A stretch of DNA of 64,000 nt from Proteobacteria bacterium UBA981 (GCA_002292285.1 DBBP01000032.1:25247-89246), one strand, 5' to 3'. Positions 28,223 to 38,301 are shown, counted from the first letter of the stretch. Notes: generated from the letters alone by a model not told the origin. Numbers and translations: made by a program.

Positions 28223-28592
28223 CGCGAACGGGCCGCTTGTGGGCACATAGCGGAAGTTCGTCGCCTCGTTGGGAACATCCGCTATCGTGTATCGGAGAAA
28301 TAATCGGCAGTCGTCAGCGCGGACCAAGAATTGAAACCGAAGCGCGTCAGAGGAAGTCTGATTATTTACGCCGAAGCGAACTTTGCACAGCTTGCTTCTT
28401 GTGTTTTCGCTGGTCCGCACTCGAGCCAATGGGGTGGTTTCGCTTCGGCCTCTTCGTTCGCGCTGTAAGCGAGTTCGGAAAAAGCATTCCACATCGCAGG
28501 CGTGCGAGTTAACGGCGCTCAGGGTTCGTCGCGCACCGCGTATTGTTCGCGACGAACTATAAGCGGGGAAAACCAGCGACGGCCTCAATGCG
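28223..28592. other. Intergenic region, no gene
   Basis: About 370 bases between convergent genes. A long minus-strand frame (28163-28744) overlaps two genes antisense and lacks any family signal; I do not call it. A partly complementary pair, GCGGACCA near 28320 and TGGTCCGC near 28411, suggests an extended secondary structure. Confidence 0.5.
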
Positions 28593-29045
28593 TTACTCAA
28601 AATCTTGCGCAGGATTAAAACCCGCATCGTCGGCAAGTACGCCCTGACCTGGCACATAGTTGACCTCAAGGCGAATACCGTCCGGGTCTTCGAAAAGTAC
28701 GTAGTAGTAGCCCGGAGCCCAAGGGCCCTCGCTGGCGCCGACAACGATGTGGGCTTTCATTTCGCGAAGTAGCACATCCACTTTATCCACCTCTTCGCGG
28801 GAGCGCGCGCGCAAACAAATATGGTGTAGTCCGACACGGCCCTGAACAAAGCGCTCATCGGCGAACTCCGGTTTACATGGTTGAATGCCCACCGCAGTTC
28901 TCGCACCGACGAAATAGCACAAGTCGTCGCCATCGAAGACATTATCCATGCCCATTGCAGGCATGAGGCGGGAATAGAACGCTTTGGCTCGGTCGAACTG
29001 GCTGACAGTGAGCACGACGTGGGCCATACCATTCATGTTGATCAT
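28593..29045 (-). CDS. VOC-family protein, single domain
   Basis: 150 residues. M-A-H-V-V-L-T-V-x-D-F-D-R-A starts module 1 and G-L-H-H-I-C-L-R starts module 2; the C-terminal end F-E-D-P-D-G-I-R-L-E gives the Glu metal ligand. These His and Glu residues match glyoxalase-like enzymes. GAGGAAG precedes the ATG at 29045, so I prefer it to the start 8 codons earlier. Possible roles: lactoylglutathione-type lyase, dioxygenase or fosfomycin-type resistance; none is certain. Confidence 0.87.
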   Translation of the reverse strand: MINMNGMAHVVLTVSQFDRAKAFYSRLMPAMGMDNVFDGDDLCYFVGARTAVGIQPCKPEFADERFVQGRVGLHHICLRARSREEVDKVDVLLREMKAHIVVGASEGPWAPGYYYVLFEDPDGIRLEVNYVPGQGVLADDAGFNPAQDFE

Positions 29046-29495
29046 CGAAACTTCCTCGGTTTTGCGCATTGGGGGGGCTTAGCCGACTACCAGACCATAA
29101 CAAAACGGAGATGGCAGGTTTTTCATGTAACCACGGCGGGTCACTTAAACCCATGCGCGGCTCCCACACCGCGAATATGCGAACACAGATTCACGCACAA
29201 AAACCACCTGTATCCAATCGTGCGGTCTATCTCCGCAAGGTGTTGCGCTGCGCGTCCGCCACCTCGACCTCACTCGGGTCGTTCGTTATGGTGCGCCGGC
29301 TTATGCTCGCGGGTCGATACGCTAGGTCGATCAAGCCGGTTTTGATAGAGTTTATCGTCGCCACAGCGAAATCACCGAACAATATTCGGTGGCGGGACGA
29401 CCTGTGCGATTATCGGAACATCTCGCTGAATCAGGTCGCACTTTTAACTCAGTCGCTCGCCAATAGAGCAACCAAATGCAAAGGAGGCATCTTTG
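29046..29495. other. Intergenic region, no gene
   Basis: About 450 bases between divergent genes. No ORF with family features and no repeat of note. The AAAGGAGG at the right end is the ribosome-binding site of the next gene. Confidence 0.5.
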
Positions 29496-29963
29496 ATGTC
29501 AACAGAACTCGCTGCGATAGAACAGACCCTGGCTGCGTACTGTCATCGCGTCGATCGCGGTACGGCGGATGAAGTCGCAGAATTATTTGCTCAAGACGCC
29601 GTGTTGATGCCGTACTACGACGGCAAGTACGACGTACACGGGCGTGAGGGTGTGCGTGGTTGGTACGCGTTCTACCATCAAAAGATGGGTGAGAATGTAA
29701 AGGACCTCAAGCATTTGATCTGCGCCGCATCGATCGATATTGATGGTGATGCGGCAAGCTCGGTTTGTTACTTAACCGCATACTTCACGATGAAAGCAGA
29801 TAACGTCGTCTATCAAGCCCAAGGCACCTACTTCGATACTTTCGTCCGTGCCGACTCGGCTTGGCTGTTTCAAACTCGCCGTATTGAGGTCGAATACATC
29901 ACGCGCATGGGGGACGTGATCGAAAGCATGGAACCGATGGGGTTTTCGGGCGCGACGAAATAG
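29496..29963 (+). CDS. SnoaL-like/NTF2-fold protein
   Basis: 155 residues starting at ATG 29496, behind a strong AAAGGAGG. It shows the NTF2-like pattern: an N-terminal helix with Y-C-H-R-V-D-R-G, the strand F-A-Q-D-A-V-L, R-E-G-V-R-G-W-Y-A-F-Y, and a terminal strand R-I-E-V-E-Y-I. Such proteins are commonly hydroxysteroid isomerase- or dehydratase-like, or the beta subunits of ring-hydroxylating dioxygenases. With the flavin monooxygenase that follows, it may be part of a degradation module. Confidence 0.87.
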   Translation: MSTELAAIEQTLAAYCHRVDRGTADEVAELFAQDAVLMPYYDGKYDVHGREGVRGWYAFYHQKMGENVKDLKHLICAASIDIDGDAASSVCYLTAYFTMKADNVVYQAQGTYFDTFVRADSAWLFQTRRIEVEYITRMGDVIESMEPMGFSGATK

Positions 29964-30321
29964 GCGCATCTATCGAGAGAGAGGTATCACGGGCAGAGCA
30001 CTGGCAGTTGAACTGCCGATTTTGAATCAATGGCTGGTGGCATCACTTTCGAAGATGTCGCCGCCCTTTTGGCGCCGCAGGTACCCTAGTTGGTTTCGGG
30101 ATACCTCGCTGTTCCGGCACTCCCGGAAACTTCTTTCCCGGCGTGGTTCCGGTCCAGAGTTACCCGCCCAACCGGGCGAGCCGTCCGGCGACGTGCGCTA
30201 GTGGCACTTATGGGCGGGGTTCAGCTTCTGCGATATCGCGCGCGGCGTTTTCAGCTATTCTGCGTTGACACGCGCAACAACCATCACGTGGGTCCGCGCG
30301 GCGTAGACCGGAGAGATTCAG
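29964..30321. other. Intergenic region, no gene
   Basis: About 358 bases between two plus-strand genes. A plus-strand frame (30090-30431) overlaps the next gene's start in another frame and is Arg-rich; rejected. Nothing else seen. Confidence 0.5.
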
Positions 30322-31680
30322 ATGACCATGCCACTCATGTTTTCAGCGTTCGTCATGAACACGGCCTCGCATATCCTGCACGGCGCGTGGCGCCGACCAG
30401 ACGCCCGGCAGGTCGATTTCAACTCGCTTGATGTCTGGGTTGATCTGGTTAGAACGCTCGAAGACGAGTTCTTCGATGTGATTTTTTTCGCCGACGTGCA
30501 CGGCGTTTACGGTCCACGCGGCGGATCTTTCGCCAAGCATGTTGAATCCGGTTTGCAGATCCCGAGTAACGATCCGTCGGTGATTCTGTCCGCACTCGCC
30601 AGTCATACCGAGCACCTCGGTCTGGCGATCACGAGCAGTATCGTGCAGGAGCAACCGTTCAACTTCGCGCGCAAGATGTCGACACTTGATCATGCGACCA
30701 AAGGACGGATCGCCTGGAATATTGTGACGAACGGTCTGCCTAACGGTGCGCGAAATTTCGGCTACGACAATCTGCCTGCGCACGAACTGCGTTATGACAT
30801 GGCTGAGGAATATGTCGACGTCGTCTATAAATTGTGGGAGGGCTCTTGGGACGACGGCGCGTTGTTGCAGGATAGAGACAGTGGGCAGCACAGCGATCCG
30901 GACCGCGTACACCGCATCAATCATGCCGGTAAGTATTACAACGTGGAAGGCCCACACCTCGTTTCGCCTTCGCCGCAACGTACACCTTTACTCTTCCAGG
31001 CGGGTTCGTCGTCGACAGGTATGTCATTCGCGGCGGCCCACGCTGAGGCAGTGTTTCTGGTGGCACCTTCAATGGCAATTGCCCAAACTGTTATCGATAA
31101 CATTCATCGACTCATGGCTGAGCGTGGCCGCGCGCCGAGCGATATCCGGTTCTTCCAGGGTCTGTCGTTTGTGATCGGCAGTACCGAAGAAGAAGTCGCA
31201 CGCAAAGACCGCGAACTCGACGATTACATCGACGAGGAGACCATGGTGGCGCACTTGGGCGGCATCATGGATATCGAGATTGACGGTGTGGAGATGGACG
31301 CGCCGATCAGCGAACTTGAGACTGAGGGTTCGAAGAGCCTCCTCGATTGGGTTCGCGCTGCAGTCACTGACCGCGAACCTGTGGTACGGGACATCGGCAA
31401 ACTTACCGGGCGTTCGAGTCGCGTGTCGGGCACCCCGGAACAAATAGCGGATCACCTTGCGGCTTGGCAAGGAATCGGGGTCGACGGTATCAATCTCGTC
31501 AACTCGACGATCCCGGGAAGCTATACGGAATTCATCGAGCACGTAATGCCTGTGCTTCAGGCGCGCGGCCTGGCTCGCACCGAGTACGCGCCAGGCACGC
31601 TCCGGCAGAAAGTGTTCGGACGCGACTCTTTACCCGGCACCCATCCTGCCGCCCGTTGGCGTGGTGCGTTCAGGGGATAA
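30322..31680 (+). CDS. Luciferase-like (LLM-class) flavin monooxygenase, NtaA/DszA type
   Basis: 452 residues, matching the NtaA/SnaA/DszA long LLM subfamily: starts with M-F-S-A-F-V-M-N-T-A-S-H, then F-F-A-D-V-H-G-V-Y-G-P, L-D-H-A-T-K-G-R-I-A-W-N-I-V-T and L-L-F-Q-A-G-S-S-S-T-G. These enzymes use reduced FMN from a partner reductase to oxidise sulfones, chelators or similar compounds. The reductase is not adjacent. Convergent with a second, different LLM gene at 31929-33335. Confidence 0.93.
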   Translation: MTMPLMFSAFVMNTASHILHGAWRRPDARQVDFNSLDVWVDLVRTLEDEFFDVIFFADVHGVYGPRGGSFAKHVESGLQIPSNDPSVILSALASHTEHLGLAITSSIVQEQPFNFARKMSTLDHATKGRIAWNIVTNGLPNGARNFGYDNLPAHELRYDMAEEYVDVVYKLWEGSWDDGALLQDRDSGQHSDPDRVHRINHAGKYYNVEGPHLVSPSPQRTPLLFQAGSSSTGMSFAAAHAEAVFLVAPSMAIAQTVIDNIHRLMAERGRAPSDIRFFQGLSFVIGSTEEEVARKDRELDDYIDEETMVAHLGGIMDIEIDGVEMDAPISELETEGSKSLLDWVRAAVTDREPVVRDIGKLTGRSSRVSGTPEQIADHLAAWQGIGVDGINLVNSTIPGSYTEFIEHVMPVLQARGLARTEYAPGTLRQKVFGRDSLPGTHPAARWRGAFRG

Positions 31681-31928
31681 AGGACAGGGGTTGTTGTTCT
31701 ACTGAGACCTTCGCTGAGCCAATCAACGCAGAAGACCACCGGCCGCTTTTCTCTGTGCTCTGAATTAGCGCTGGAGGGCGAATGGTTCCTGTAGTCGCAG
31801 CAGATGCTGCACGTGCAGTGGCCTCAACGATCTAATTCCTCAAAGTGCGTCTTCCACCGCGCGCCGTTCCGCAAGGAATTTCGATCTCGGCATTGGCGAC
31901 CAGCGCGCGTTTACTATCCCGTATGCAA

Positions 31929-33335
31929 CTACGCCCGATCGACCCACGGCAGCGGCCGGGTCCCAAGACGGTCCCGCAACGTTGGACCCTCGAACGCCTT
32001 GCGGAAGCGACCGCGGCGCTGAAGTTCAGCGAGCACAGGCGCAAGTTCGTCGATCGAACCGGGCATGTGTACAGTGGAGAACATAAATCCATCCGCGCCC
32101 TCTGCGTCGATAATTTGTTCCATCTGATCGGCGACCTGGTCGACCGTGCCGACGACTTTCGGAACGATCGACTGGGCGTTAGCAATGCACAGGTCGCGTA
32201 CAGTTGGCTCTTCGACGTGCGGGTAGGCGTAGAGGTGGGGCGTTTTGCTCGCCGCGTCGGCCGAGCTTGCCATGGTCAGTTCGAATATCGACTGTATACC
32301 TGCGAACTCCTTGGCGTCGAGATCGGACAGTTTTGTGTCGAAAGGGACTTGTGCGAAATTCCATGAGGCGTATCCCGAACACCATGCGAGGCCGGCTTCG
32401 GCCGTAGCAAGCTCAATTAATTTCTCATATTTTTCCTGCGCAGCGGCTTCTGAGACACCGACGATGGGGAATATACCTGTCAGAATCGCGAGATCCGATT
32501 CGCGCCGGCCTTCGTTAGCTACGCGGTCTTTAACATCGCGATAGTAGCTCTGCATGGCGGGCAGATCCGGGCTGATGGTAAACACGCCTTCGGCGTGCCG
32601 GGCTGCGAATTGTCGGCCGCGCGGAGATTGGCCAGCCTGAAAGATCACCGGGATCTCCTGAGGCGAGCGCGGTAGCTGCAACGGACCGCGACACTGAAAG
32701 TATTCCCCTTGGAAATTGATCTCGTGGACCTTGTCGGGATCGGCGAACATGGGTAGCGCGGCGTCGCGAACCAGTGCATCCGGATCCCAGCTTTGCCAAA
32801 GCTGATAGCAGACCTGCATGAATTCCTCGGCCCGCTCGTAGCGAGCGTCATGCTCGCGCAGTTCGATCCCAAGGTTGTCCGCGAGGCCACCAGGATTAAG
32901 CCCGGTGACGATGTTAAATCCGACCCGCCCCTTTGAGAGATGGTCCATGGTCGACGCCATCCGTGCAAACGTCCACGGGTTCAGTTCTTCCGTGTTGACG
33001 GTCGCGACAGAAGCAAGCTCCGGCGCCATCATGGTTACTGCCGTGACGAAGGTCGGGGCGAAGAACTCAATGGTCTGGCTGCCGTAGCGCAGCGAGGTCG
33101 CAGGACTGTTTTCGTTGCTGTTGTAAATGGCACCGCCATCGCCGACAAAGAACGCATCGACCTTCATTGCCTCGAGGGTGCGCGCAACGCGTGCCCAGAC
33201 ATCCGGTTCGAGCGGATTGTAGATGCCACCAAGCATTTCCTGGGGATGGCGCCATCCATCGGGATAATGATGCACAAAAGGTGGGAAGGTGAAGAGCGTG
33301 AAGTGCATCTGTTTCTTTGAATTCGCTGGCGCCAT
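31929..33335 (-). CDS. Luciferase-like (LLM-class) flavin monooxygenase
   Basis: 468 residues, with F-F-V-G-D-G-G-A-I-Y, M-D-H-L-S-K-G-R-V-G-F-N-I-V-T-G and V-I-F-Q-A-G-Q-S-P-R-G. Same LLM superfamily as the previous gene, but clearly divergent in both ends and loops. It is also FMNH2-dependent, with unknown substrate. AGGAAG lies before the ATG. Two convergent LLM genes suggest the organism attacks several substrates of this class. The 248-base gap between their 3' ends has no clear terminator. Confidence 0.93.
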   Translation of the reverse strand: MAPANSKKQMHFTLFTFPPFVHHYPDGWRHPQEMLGGIYNPLEPDVWARVARTLEAMKVDAFFVGDGGAIYNSNENSPATSLRYGSQTIEFFAPTFVTAVTMMAPELASVATVNTEELNPWTFARMASTMDHLSKGRVGFNIVTGLNPGGLADNLGIELREHDARYERAEEFMQVCYQLWQSWDPDALVRDAALPMFADPDKVHEINFQGEYFQCRGPLQLPRSPQEIPVIFQAGQSPRGRQFAARHAEGVFTISPDLPAMQSYYRDVKDRVANEGRRESDLAILTGIFPIVGVSEAAAQEKYEKLIELATAEAGLAWCSGYASWNFAQVPFDTKLSDLDAKEFAGIQSIFELTMASSADAASKTPHLYAYPHVEEPTVRDLCIANAQSIVPKVVGTVDQVADQMEQIIDAEGADGFMFSTVHMPGSIDELAPVLAELQRRGRFRKAFEGPTLRDRLGTRPLPWVDRA

Positions 33336-33564
33336 GGAGTCTTCCTACTGAACGGCTTGATTGGGTCTGCGGGTCACCGGGGGGGTGCTGTCGACTGTCC
33401 CGCAGGCTTGATTGAATCTATCTAAGGTCCGACTTCCGAGCTTCCACGCAGACGTAAAGTGTCCGTGGGAAATGAGCATTTCGGAAGGTCGCGTATAAGT
33501 TAGTCGGTAGGTGGTCCTGTGGCAACTCTTGGCAAGCGCAGGCGAGCCCTGGCATGGCCCGAAC

Positions 33565-34172
33565 TCAGCCTGATTTCGATAGGCCATCAGGATACTGAAT
33601 ATTCCTCAATCCGTTCCAACCTTGACGGGCTTGGTCCATCGTTGCGTTGATCGTGTAGCAGTCCAAGTGCTTTGAAGCAACATCGACTCTAAGCAAATCT
33701 TTCCCCCAGTTCATCTTGACGGCCTCGCGGTAGGTGAAAAGCGAATCCTCAAACCTCTCATCGAGGCAAAGTTTACCCGAGTCCACAATCACCCATGCCT
33801 GCTCTGCCTCAACCCACATCAGGTTCTTCCGATTAAGGTCGATGATATGAGCGTTCTTACCAGCGATATCGAACAACAGATCACTTAAGGCTCCGACTGG
33901 CGGCAGGTTCGGAGCAAAGCGTGCCTTTCCACCCAATCCTGTGCCCACTGATCGCCTCTAGCGCCATCGATAAATTCCCTGATGACGAAATCTTTTCCAT
34001 GCTCAACGAGCTTCGCATCGCGCAGATTCAGCGTCCGATACCCTTCGGCTTTGTCCAATTCTCGAGAGCAGGAGTCAAGCGTATCTTCAGCACGATTCCT
34101 GGCGACCTTTAAGGCGAATGATTTGATATAGGTTCTTCTCTTGACGCGATAGACATCCCCCTTCTGCCGGAG
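33565..34172 (-). pseudogene. Frameshifted protein-kinase-fold gene
   Basis: Frame A, from an in-frame TGA at 34173 to its stop at 33885, reads F-A-L-K-V-A-R (the VAIK-type Lys), S-R-E-L-D-K-A-E (a possible alpha-C Glu) and F-V-I-R-E-F-I-D-G (hinge). Frame B (33565-33948) continues with I-I-D-L-N-R-K-N-L-M-W and W-V-I-V-D-S-G, in the places of the catalytic loop D-x-K-P-x-N and DFG. Frames A and B are offset by two, so one indel between about 33905 and 33945 breaks one gene. The N-terminus is also uncertain (GGGGG at 34157-34161). I read it as a kinase-like fold; substrate and activity are unknown. Confidence 0.6.
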
Positions 34173-34344
34173 TCAATACAATCTTCAACGGTCTATTCCC
34201 CGGCAAACCGGAGGCGTCGCTCTGACGGGGAATGATTCGTGGCTGACATTAGTGATTGCGTTTCATTAGTAAGAGAAAGTTATTCTTCAACGGGGCGCGT
34301 TTGCGTCAGCGTCAAGCGTCGCGAGTCGTAATAGATTCCAGGGC

Positions 34345-35994
34345 TCATCGAGTACCCGTGATAACGTCTACCGGAACGCCAGTGCGGGGTTTGATTTCAC
34401 AATGGCCTTGTTTGGCGTTGATCTGCTCGAGATAGGCCACCATCGGTTTGTTGTGGCTGCGCATGGCGATGCATAAAGGGGTTTCCCCTGCGGCACTCAA
34501 CACATTGATATCCACACCTGCGTCAACCAACACTCGCATGCTGTCGGTGCCTTCCCAGCGGGTCTTCGCGGCATGATGGACAACGGTCCAGCCGTCGTTA
34601 TCCAACGCATACAGGTCCGCGCCATGCTCAATAGCTTGCTTGACGAGTTCCTGGTGAGCGTTCTTTAGTGCCACGACGATCAACGACGTGCCTTGGTCGT
34701 TTTTGCTGTTCGGATCGGCGCCAAGTTCGAGCAATAGGCCGGGCAAATATTTTTTTCTTTCTTCCAGAGTGTAGAACGCATGTACCAGTGGTTCACCCCG
34801 ATAGTCGCCATTGACATCCAGGCCCAGGGCGGCAAAACGGCGGATGTTGTCCACGTGAGACCCTCTCAGCGCAGCGGCCAGTGCGTTACGACCTTTATCA
34901 TCAGCCCGAGCCGGGTCTGCGCCGTGTTCCAGAAGTAGCTCGGTGACGCCATCCCGTTCGGGTTTCATGGCCGAAAACTGCAAATGAAATCCGCCATTCG
35001 CGTCGGCCCCTCGGCTCAGCAATTTCTCTACCAGTGCCGCCTGGTTTTGTTCGACTGCCCGTCGCAGATGTGGCGTTGCGATGATGCCGGCGCTGAGGCA
35101 TAAGTCGATCCAGGTTTCATCGTTTGCCTTTATTGCTGCACCGAGCGTCGATTCGTTATCCCGTGCTTCTTCTGTGGTGAGGGTGTGGCCCGCGGCCAGG
35201 ATCATTTTCGCCACTTCAAAACGTTGCTGGCGAAGTGCAGTTTCCAGTGCTGGACAGTCGCCCGTCACGACAGTCGTCGGTGTCACGAGGCGCTCGACTA
35301 GCGGTCGGTGAGCTGGTTCTACATCGTTCGGCGCCATGCGCGCGAGCAAAGCACAAAACGCCGTAGTGCCTGAGGCGTCAGCCAGGTTGGGATCGGCGCC
35401 GGCATCGGCCAGCAGCTTCGCTGCATCAAATTGCCTGCTGACCACTGCGCGATGAAATGGCGACGACCCACTATGACTCTTAAGATTGGGGTCGGCGCCA
35501 GCGGCGAGCAGTGCCGCAGTAAGTGTGGTGTCGGTACCGGCTGCGCGCAGTAACGCCGTATCACCGTCGGGTCGCAGTCGGTTGACGTCCGCTCCGGCCT
35601 GAACTAATCGCGCTACCCGCTTCGGATCAGCTTCGCGTTGCTCGACCAATCGAACCAATTCGCGGTCCGCCGGGTGCAGTTGTTCGAGATACTCGAGCTC
35701 AGCCAACTCCGCGACTTCCTCTGTGACGCCAAACCAATGAAGGTTAACGCCGGCAACAATCATCAAGTAGACGAAAATGGCTGAGGCAACTCCGCGCCGC
35801 TTTTGTATCAGCGCCAGAATCACGCTGGCCGACCCTGCCATCGCGTGAACCAATACCATCAGGTACCACGGCAAGATCAGGATCAGCGATTCCATCCCGG
35901 AGGTGCCAACTACTGCGATGCTGGCCAGCAAGATTCCCATGCTCAGGAGCACGAGGATAAAAAGGCCTTTCACCATATCGTGAGCGAAGTTCAC
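34345..35994 (-). CDS. Membrane-anchored ankyrin-repeat protein
   Basis: 549 residues. Two to three N-terminal membrane helices (about 8-28, 35-57, 70-85), then roughly ten ankyrin repeats from residue 125 on, with G-A-D-x-N-L/V motifs repeated. Ankyrin repeats bind proteins. Full length with a stop, not truncated. It is downstream on the same strand from nothing obvious and 172 bases upstream (in transcription) of the kinase-fold pseudogene. Its role could be in protein interaction at the inner membrane; unknown. Confidence 0.9.
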   Translation of the reverse strand: MNFAHDMVKGLFILVLLSMGILLASIAVVGTSGMESLILILPWYLMVLVHAMAGSASVILALIQKRRGVASAIFVYLMIVAGVNLHWFGVTEEVAELAELEYLEQLHPADRELVRLVEQREADPKRVARLVQAGADVNRLRPDGDTALLRAAGTDTTLTAALLAAGADPNLKSHSGSSPFHRAVVSRQFDAAKLLADAGADPNLADASGTTAFCALLARMAPNDVEPAHRPLVERLVTPTTVVTGDCPALETALRQQRFEVAKMILAAGHTLTTEEARDNESTLGAAIKANDETWIDLCLSAGIIATPHLRRAVEQNQAALVEKLLSRGADANGGFHLQFSAMKPERDGVTELLLEHGADPARADDKGRNALAAALRGSHVDNIRRFAALGLDVNGDYRGEPLVHAFYTLEERKKYLPGLLLELGADPNSKNDQGTSLIVVALKNAHQELVKQAIEHGADLYALDNDGWTVVHHAAKTRWEGTDSMRVLVDAGVDINVLSAAGETPLCIAMRSHNKPMVAYLEQINAKQGHCEIKPRTGVPVDVITGTR

Positions 35995-36320
35995 TGAAAG
36001 CGAGTTCCTGATTAGTTGTCAGGCACCAAGCCTATCCAATCAGGCAGCTGAGTACGATGATGAGTGCCATGTTTTCAGGTGCTATTGCGGTTCGTCTACT
36101 GCGCGCAGAACGTCCCCCCCCCCCGCGGCGTTGGTGTTTTTGTATGGGCCAACGCGAATCCCGGAAAATTGATAGCGTAAAATACGTCGGCCGCTGTTCC
36201 GCCGCGGCGTAGCGATACCTCAGCAGACAACGGATCACCGCAATCCCGGCACGGTCAGATTCACAGCCCGTGCGGGATGAATGGTTACGCGTTGTTTCTG
36301 TTAGCGCGCCACAGCATTTA
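35995..36320. other. Divergent intergenic region with an 11-C tract
   Basis: 326 bases between the divergent ankyrin and DMT genes. It contains C11 at 36114-36124. Homopolymers of this length slip easily and can tune promoter spacing, but the position relative to a promoter is not defined. An antisense frame over the DMT start is not called. Confidence 0.55.
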
Positions 36321-37208
36321 ATGAGGACGTTCACTATCGAGATCTGGATCCCGATTACTTTAGTCGCAGCGTTCCTGCAGAACCTGCGCTCGCTGTTGCA
36401 GCGTCGCTTAACCGGCGAACTGTCGGTCAACGGCGCCGCTTACGTGCGGTTTTGCTACGCGGTTCCTTTCGCGTGGTTGTATATGCTGGTGTTGTGGCAA
36501 GGCGAGCCGCGGGGTTTTAACGTCGCGTTCTTTGGCTACGCCTTAACGGGAGGTCTTGCCCAGATTATTGCTACTTCGGCGTTGCTCGCGTCGTTTACTC
36601 AAGGAAAGTTCGCCGTCGGCACGGCGTTCTCCAAGACAGAGACTGCCCAAGCTGCCATGTTCGGGTTGCTCGTCCTCGGGGACGCCATCGACGTTTGGGG
36701 CGTCGGTGGGATTGGCGTCAGTCTTCTTGGTGTGTTCCTGCTATCCGGCCACTATCGCAGTGATGAGCTTTTCAGGCCGAGCCGAGTCATGTTGATGGGA
36801 ATCGTCGCGGGCGCCGGGTTCGCGGCCTCTGCAGTGTGCTTTCGCGGCGCCAGTCTCTCGTTGGACGTCGGCACGGTGGTAGAGCGTGCCAGCCTTACTG
36901 TGGTGACGACCGTTACGCTGCAGACGCTGATCATGGGTACATTTCTGCACTTTCGCGAACCGGGCCAGTTGCAACGCGTTGCCAGAAGTTGGCGAGCAGC
37001 GGTGTGGATTGGGGCAATTGGTGCGGTCGCGTCAGTAGGTTGGTTCACCGCAATGACGCTGACCAACGCCGCGGTCGTGCGCGCGGTCGGACAAGTGGAA
37101 CTGCTTTTTGCGGTACTGACGTCGGTGCTGTTTTTCGGTGAGCATCTTGGCCCGCGCGAGCTACTTGGTATCGCGCTCCTGGTGGCCGGCATACTACTGC
37201 TGATTTAG
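36321..37208 (+). CDS. DMT-superfamily (EamA-type) transporter
   Basis: 295 residues from ATG 36321; a GTG start at 36270 would add 17 residues. About ten hydrophobic helices, with the two internally similar halves of EamA transporters (each ends with a conserved G-x-x-L-I-x-x-G segment). It probably exports or imports a small metabolite across the inner membrane. Unlike the split YdcZ gene this copy is intact. Confidence 0.88.
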   Translation: MRTFTIEIWIPITLVAAFLQNLRSLLQRRLTGELSVNGAAYVRFCYAVPFAWLYMLVLWQGEPRGFNVAFFGYALTGGLAQIIATSALLASFTQGKFAVGTAFSKTETAQAAMFGLLVLGDAIDVWGVGGIGVSLLGVFLLSGHYRSDELFRPSRVMLMGIVAGAGFAASAVCFRGASLSLDVGTVVERASLTVVTTVTLQTLIMGTFLHFREPGQLQRVARSWRAAVWIGAIGAVASVGWFTAMTLTNAAVVRAVGQVELLFAVLTSVLFFGEHLGPRELLGIALLVAGILLLI

Positions 37209-37237
37209 CGCACCGGGACGGAACAGGAAAACGTGGT

Positions 37238-37262
37238 CTGTCCCCGACTTCTACGTCGGGGA
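37238..37262. terminator. Convergent-gene hairpin with GGGGACAG core
   Basis: An 8-bp stem (37241-37248 with 37255-37262) around 6 bases lies between convergent genes and can terminate both. The minus-strand reading is GGGGACAGACCACG, the variant seen with REP/RAYT repeats, so this may be a repeat copy co-opted as terminator. Confidence 0.5.
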
Positions 37263-37317
37263 GCTATCCACAAACTGAAGCTAATCAGCGGCGCTTTACG
37301 CGTTTGTCGAGGATGAC

Positions 37318-38301
37318 TTACGCGCTTACCGTCATCCCGCCGAGCCGTTCGCGAACAATAGCGTTGGCTTCGCTCATGATGCGATCGATGAGTTCCTGAC
37401 AGCTGGGGACATCGTGGATTAATCCGGCGACCATACCGCACGACCAGACACCGGCGTCCATATCGCCGTCTTGCATCACTTTCGGATAAACACCGCCCGC
37501 AACTTCGTCGAGAATGTCTTCGAACTTGATCTCGCCGCCAAGTTTTTTCTCTTTCTCCAGGAGACGCTCGGTTGCGGCGTTGACCAAGACCCGTTCAGTA
37601 TTACGCAGAGGCCGCATGACGAGGCGGGTATCGAGTTCAGTGGCCGCAATCAGCGCCTGCTTAACATTCTCATGGACTGGCGCTTCGCGCGTGGCGATAA
37701 AACGCGTGCCCATATTGATACCTTCAGCCCCCATCGCAAGTGCGCCGACCAGCGATCGGCCGTCGGCCATGCCGCCCGAGGCCACGAAGGGAATTTCGAG
37801 TTCATCTGCCGCCCGCGGCAGTAATATGAAGTTAGGTATGTCGTCTTCGCCTGGATGTCCGCCGCACTCGAAGCCATCGACGGAAACTGCGTCGCAACCA
37901 ATCGATTGTGCCTTGAGCGAATGTCGTACTGAGGTGCATTTGTGGATGACCTTGATGCCGGCATCGTGAAGTGCAGGCAGCACCTGTTGCGGGTTTCTAC
38001 CGGCCGTTTCTACAATCTTCACGCCGCCATCGATAATCGCTTTCACATACGCCGGATAGTCAGGCGTTGATAACGAGGGCAGAAAAGTCAGATTGACCGC
38101 GAACGGTTTGTCGGTGAGGTCATGACAGCGCGCGATCTCGTCGGCGAGTTTCGCCGCACTGGGTTGGGTCAGACCGGTAATCGTGCCCAGTCCGCCTGCA
38201 TTTGAAACCGCCGCGGCCAGCTCAGCGAAACCAACGTAGTGCATCCCGCCCTGGATAATCGGATGTTCGATACCGAATAGATCTGTAATGCGCGTTTTCA
38301 T
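37318..38301 (-). CDS. Nitronate monooxygenase (2-nitropropane dioxygenase-like)
   Basis: 327 residues. N-terminal G-I-E-H-P-I-I-Q-G-G-M, then G-G-L-G-T-I-T-G; the centre has E-C-G-G-H-P-G-E, and the phosphate-binding part is A-L-A-M-G-A-E-G-I-N-M-G-T-R. FMN-dependent, oxidises alkyl nitronates (and possibly propionate-3-nitronate) to carbonyl compounds and nitrite. Class I-like. AAGGAC precedes ATG 38301. It lies on the same strand as, and 168 bases after, the GST gene. Confidence 0.93.
   Translation of the reverse strand: MKTRITDLFGIEHPIIQGGMHYVGFAELAAAVSNAGGLGTITGLTQPSAAKLADEIARCHDLTDKPFAVNLTFLPSLSTPDYPAYVKAIIDGGVKIVETAGRNPQQVLPALHDAGIKVIHKCTSVRHSLKAQSIGCDAVSVDGFECGGHPGEDDIPNFILLPRAADELEIPFVASGGMADGRSLVGALAMGAEGINMGTRFIATREAPVHENVKQALIAATELDTRLVMRPLRNTERVLVNAATERLLEKEKKLGGEIKFEDILDEVAGGVYPKVMQDGDMDAGVWSCGMVAGLIHDVPSCQELIDRIMSEANAIVRERLGGMTVSA

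Noticed and set aside
28163..28744. 193-codon minus-strand frame
   Set aside because: It overlaps both the CGNR and VOC genes and has no recognised content.
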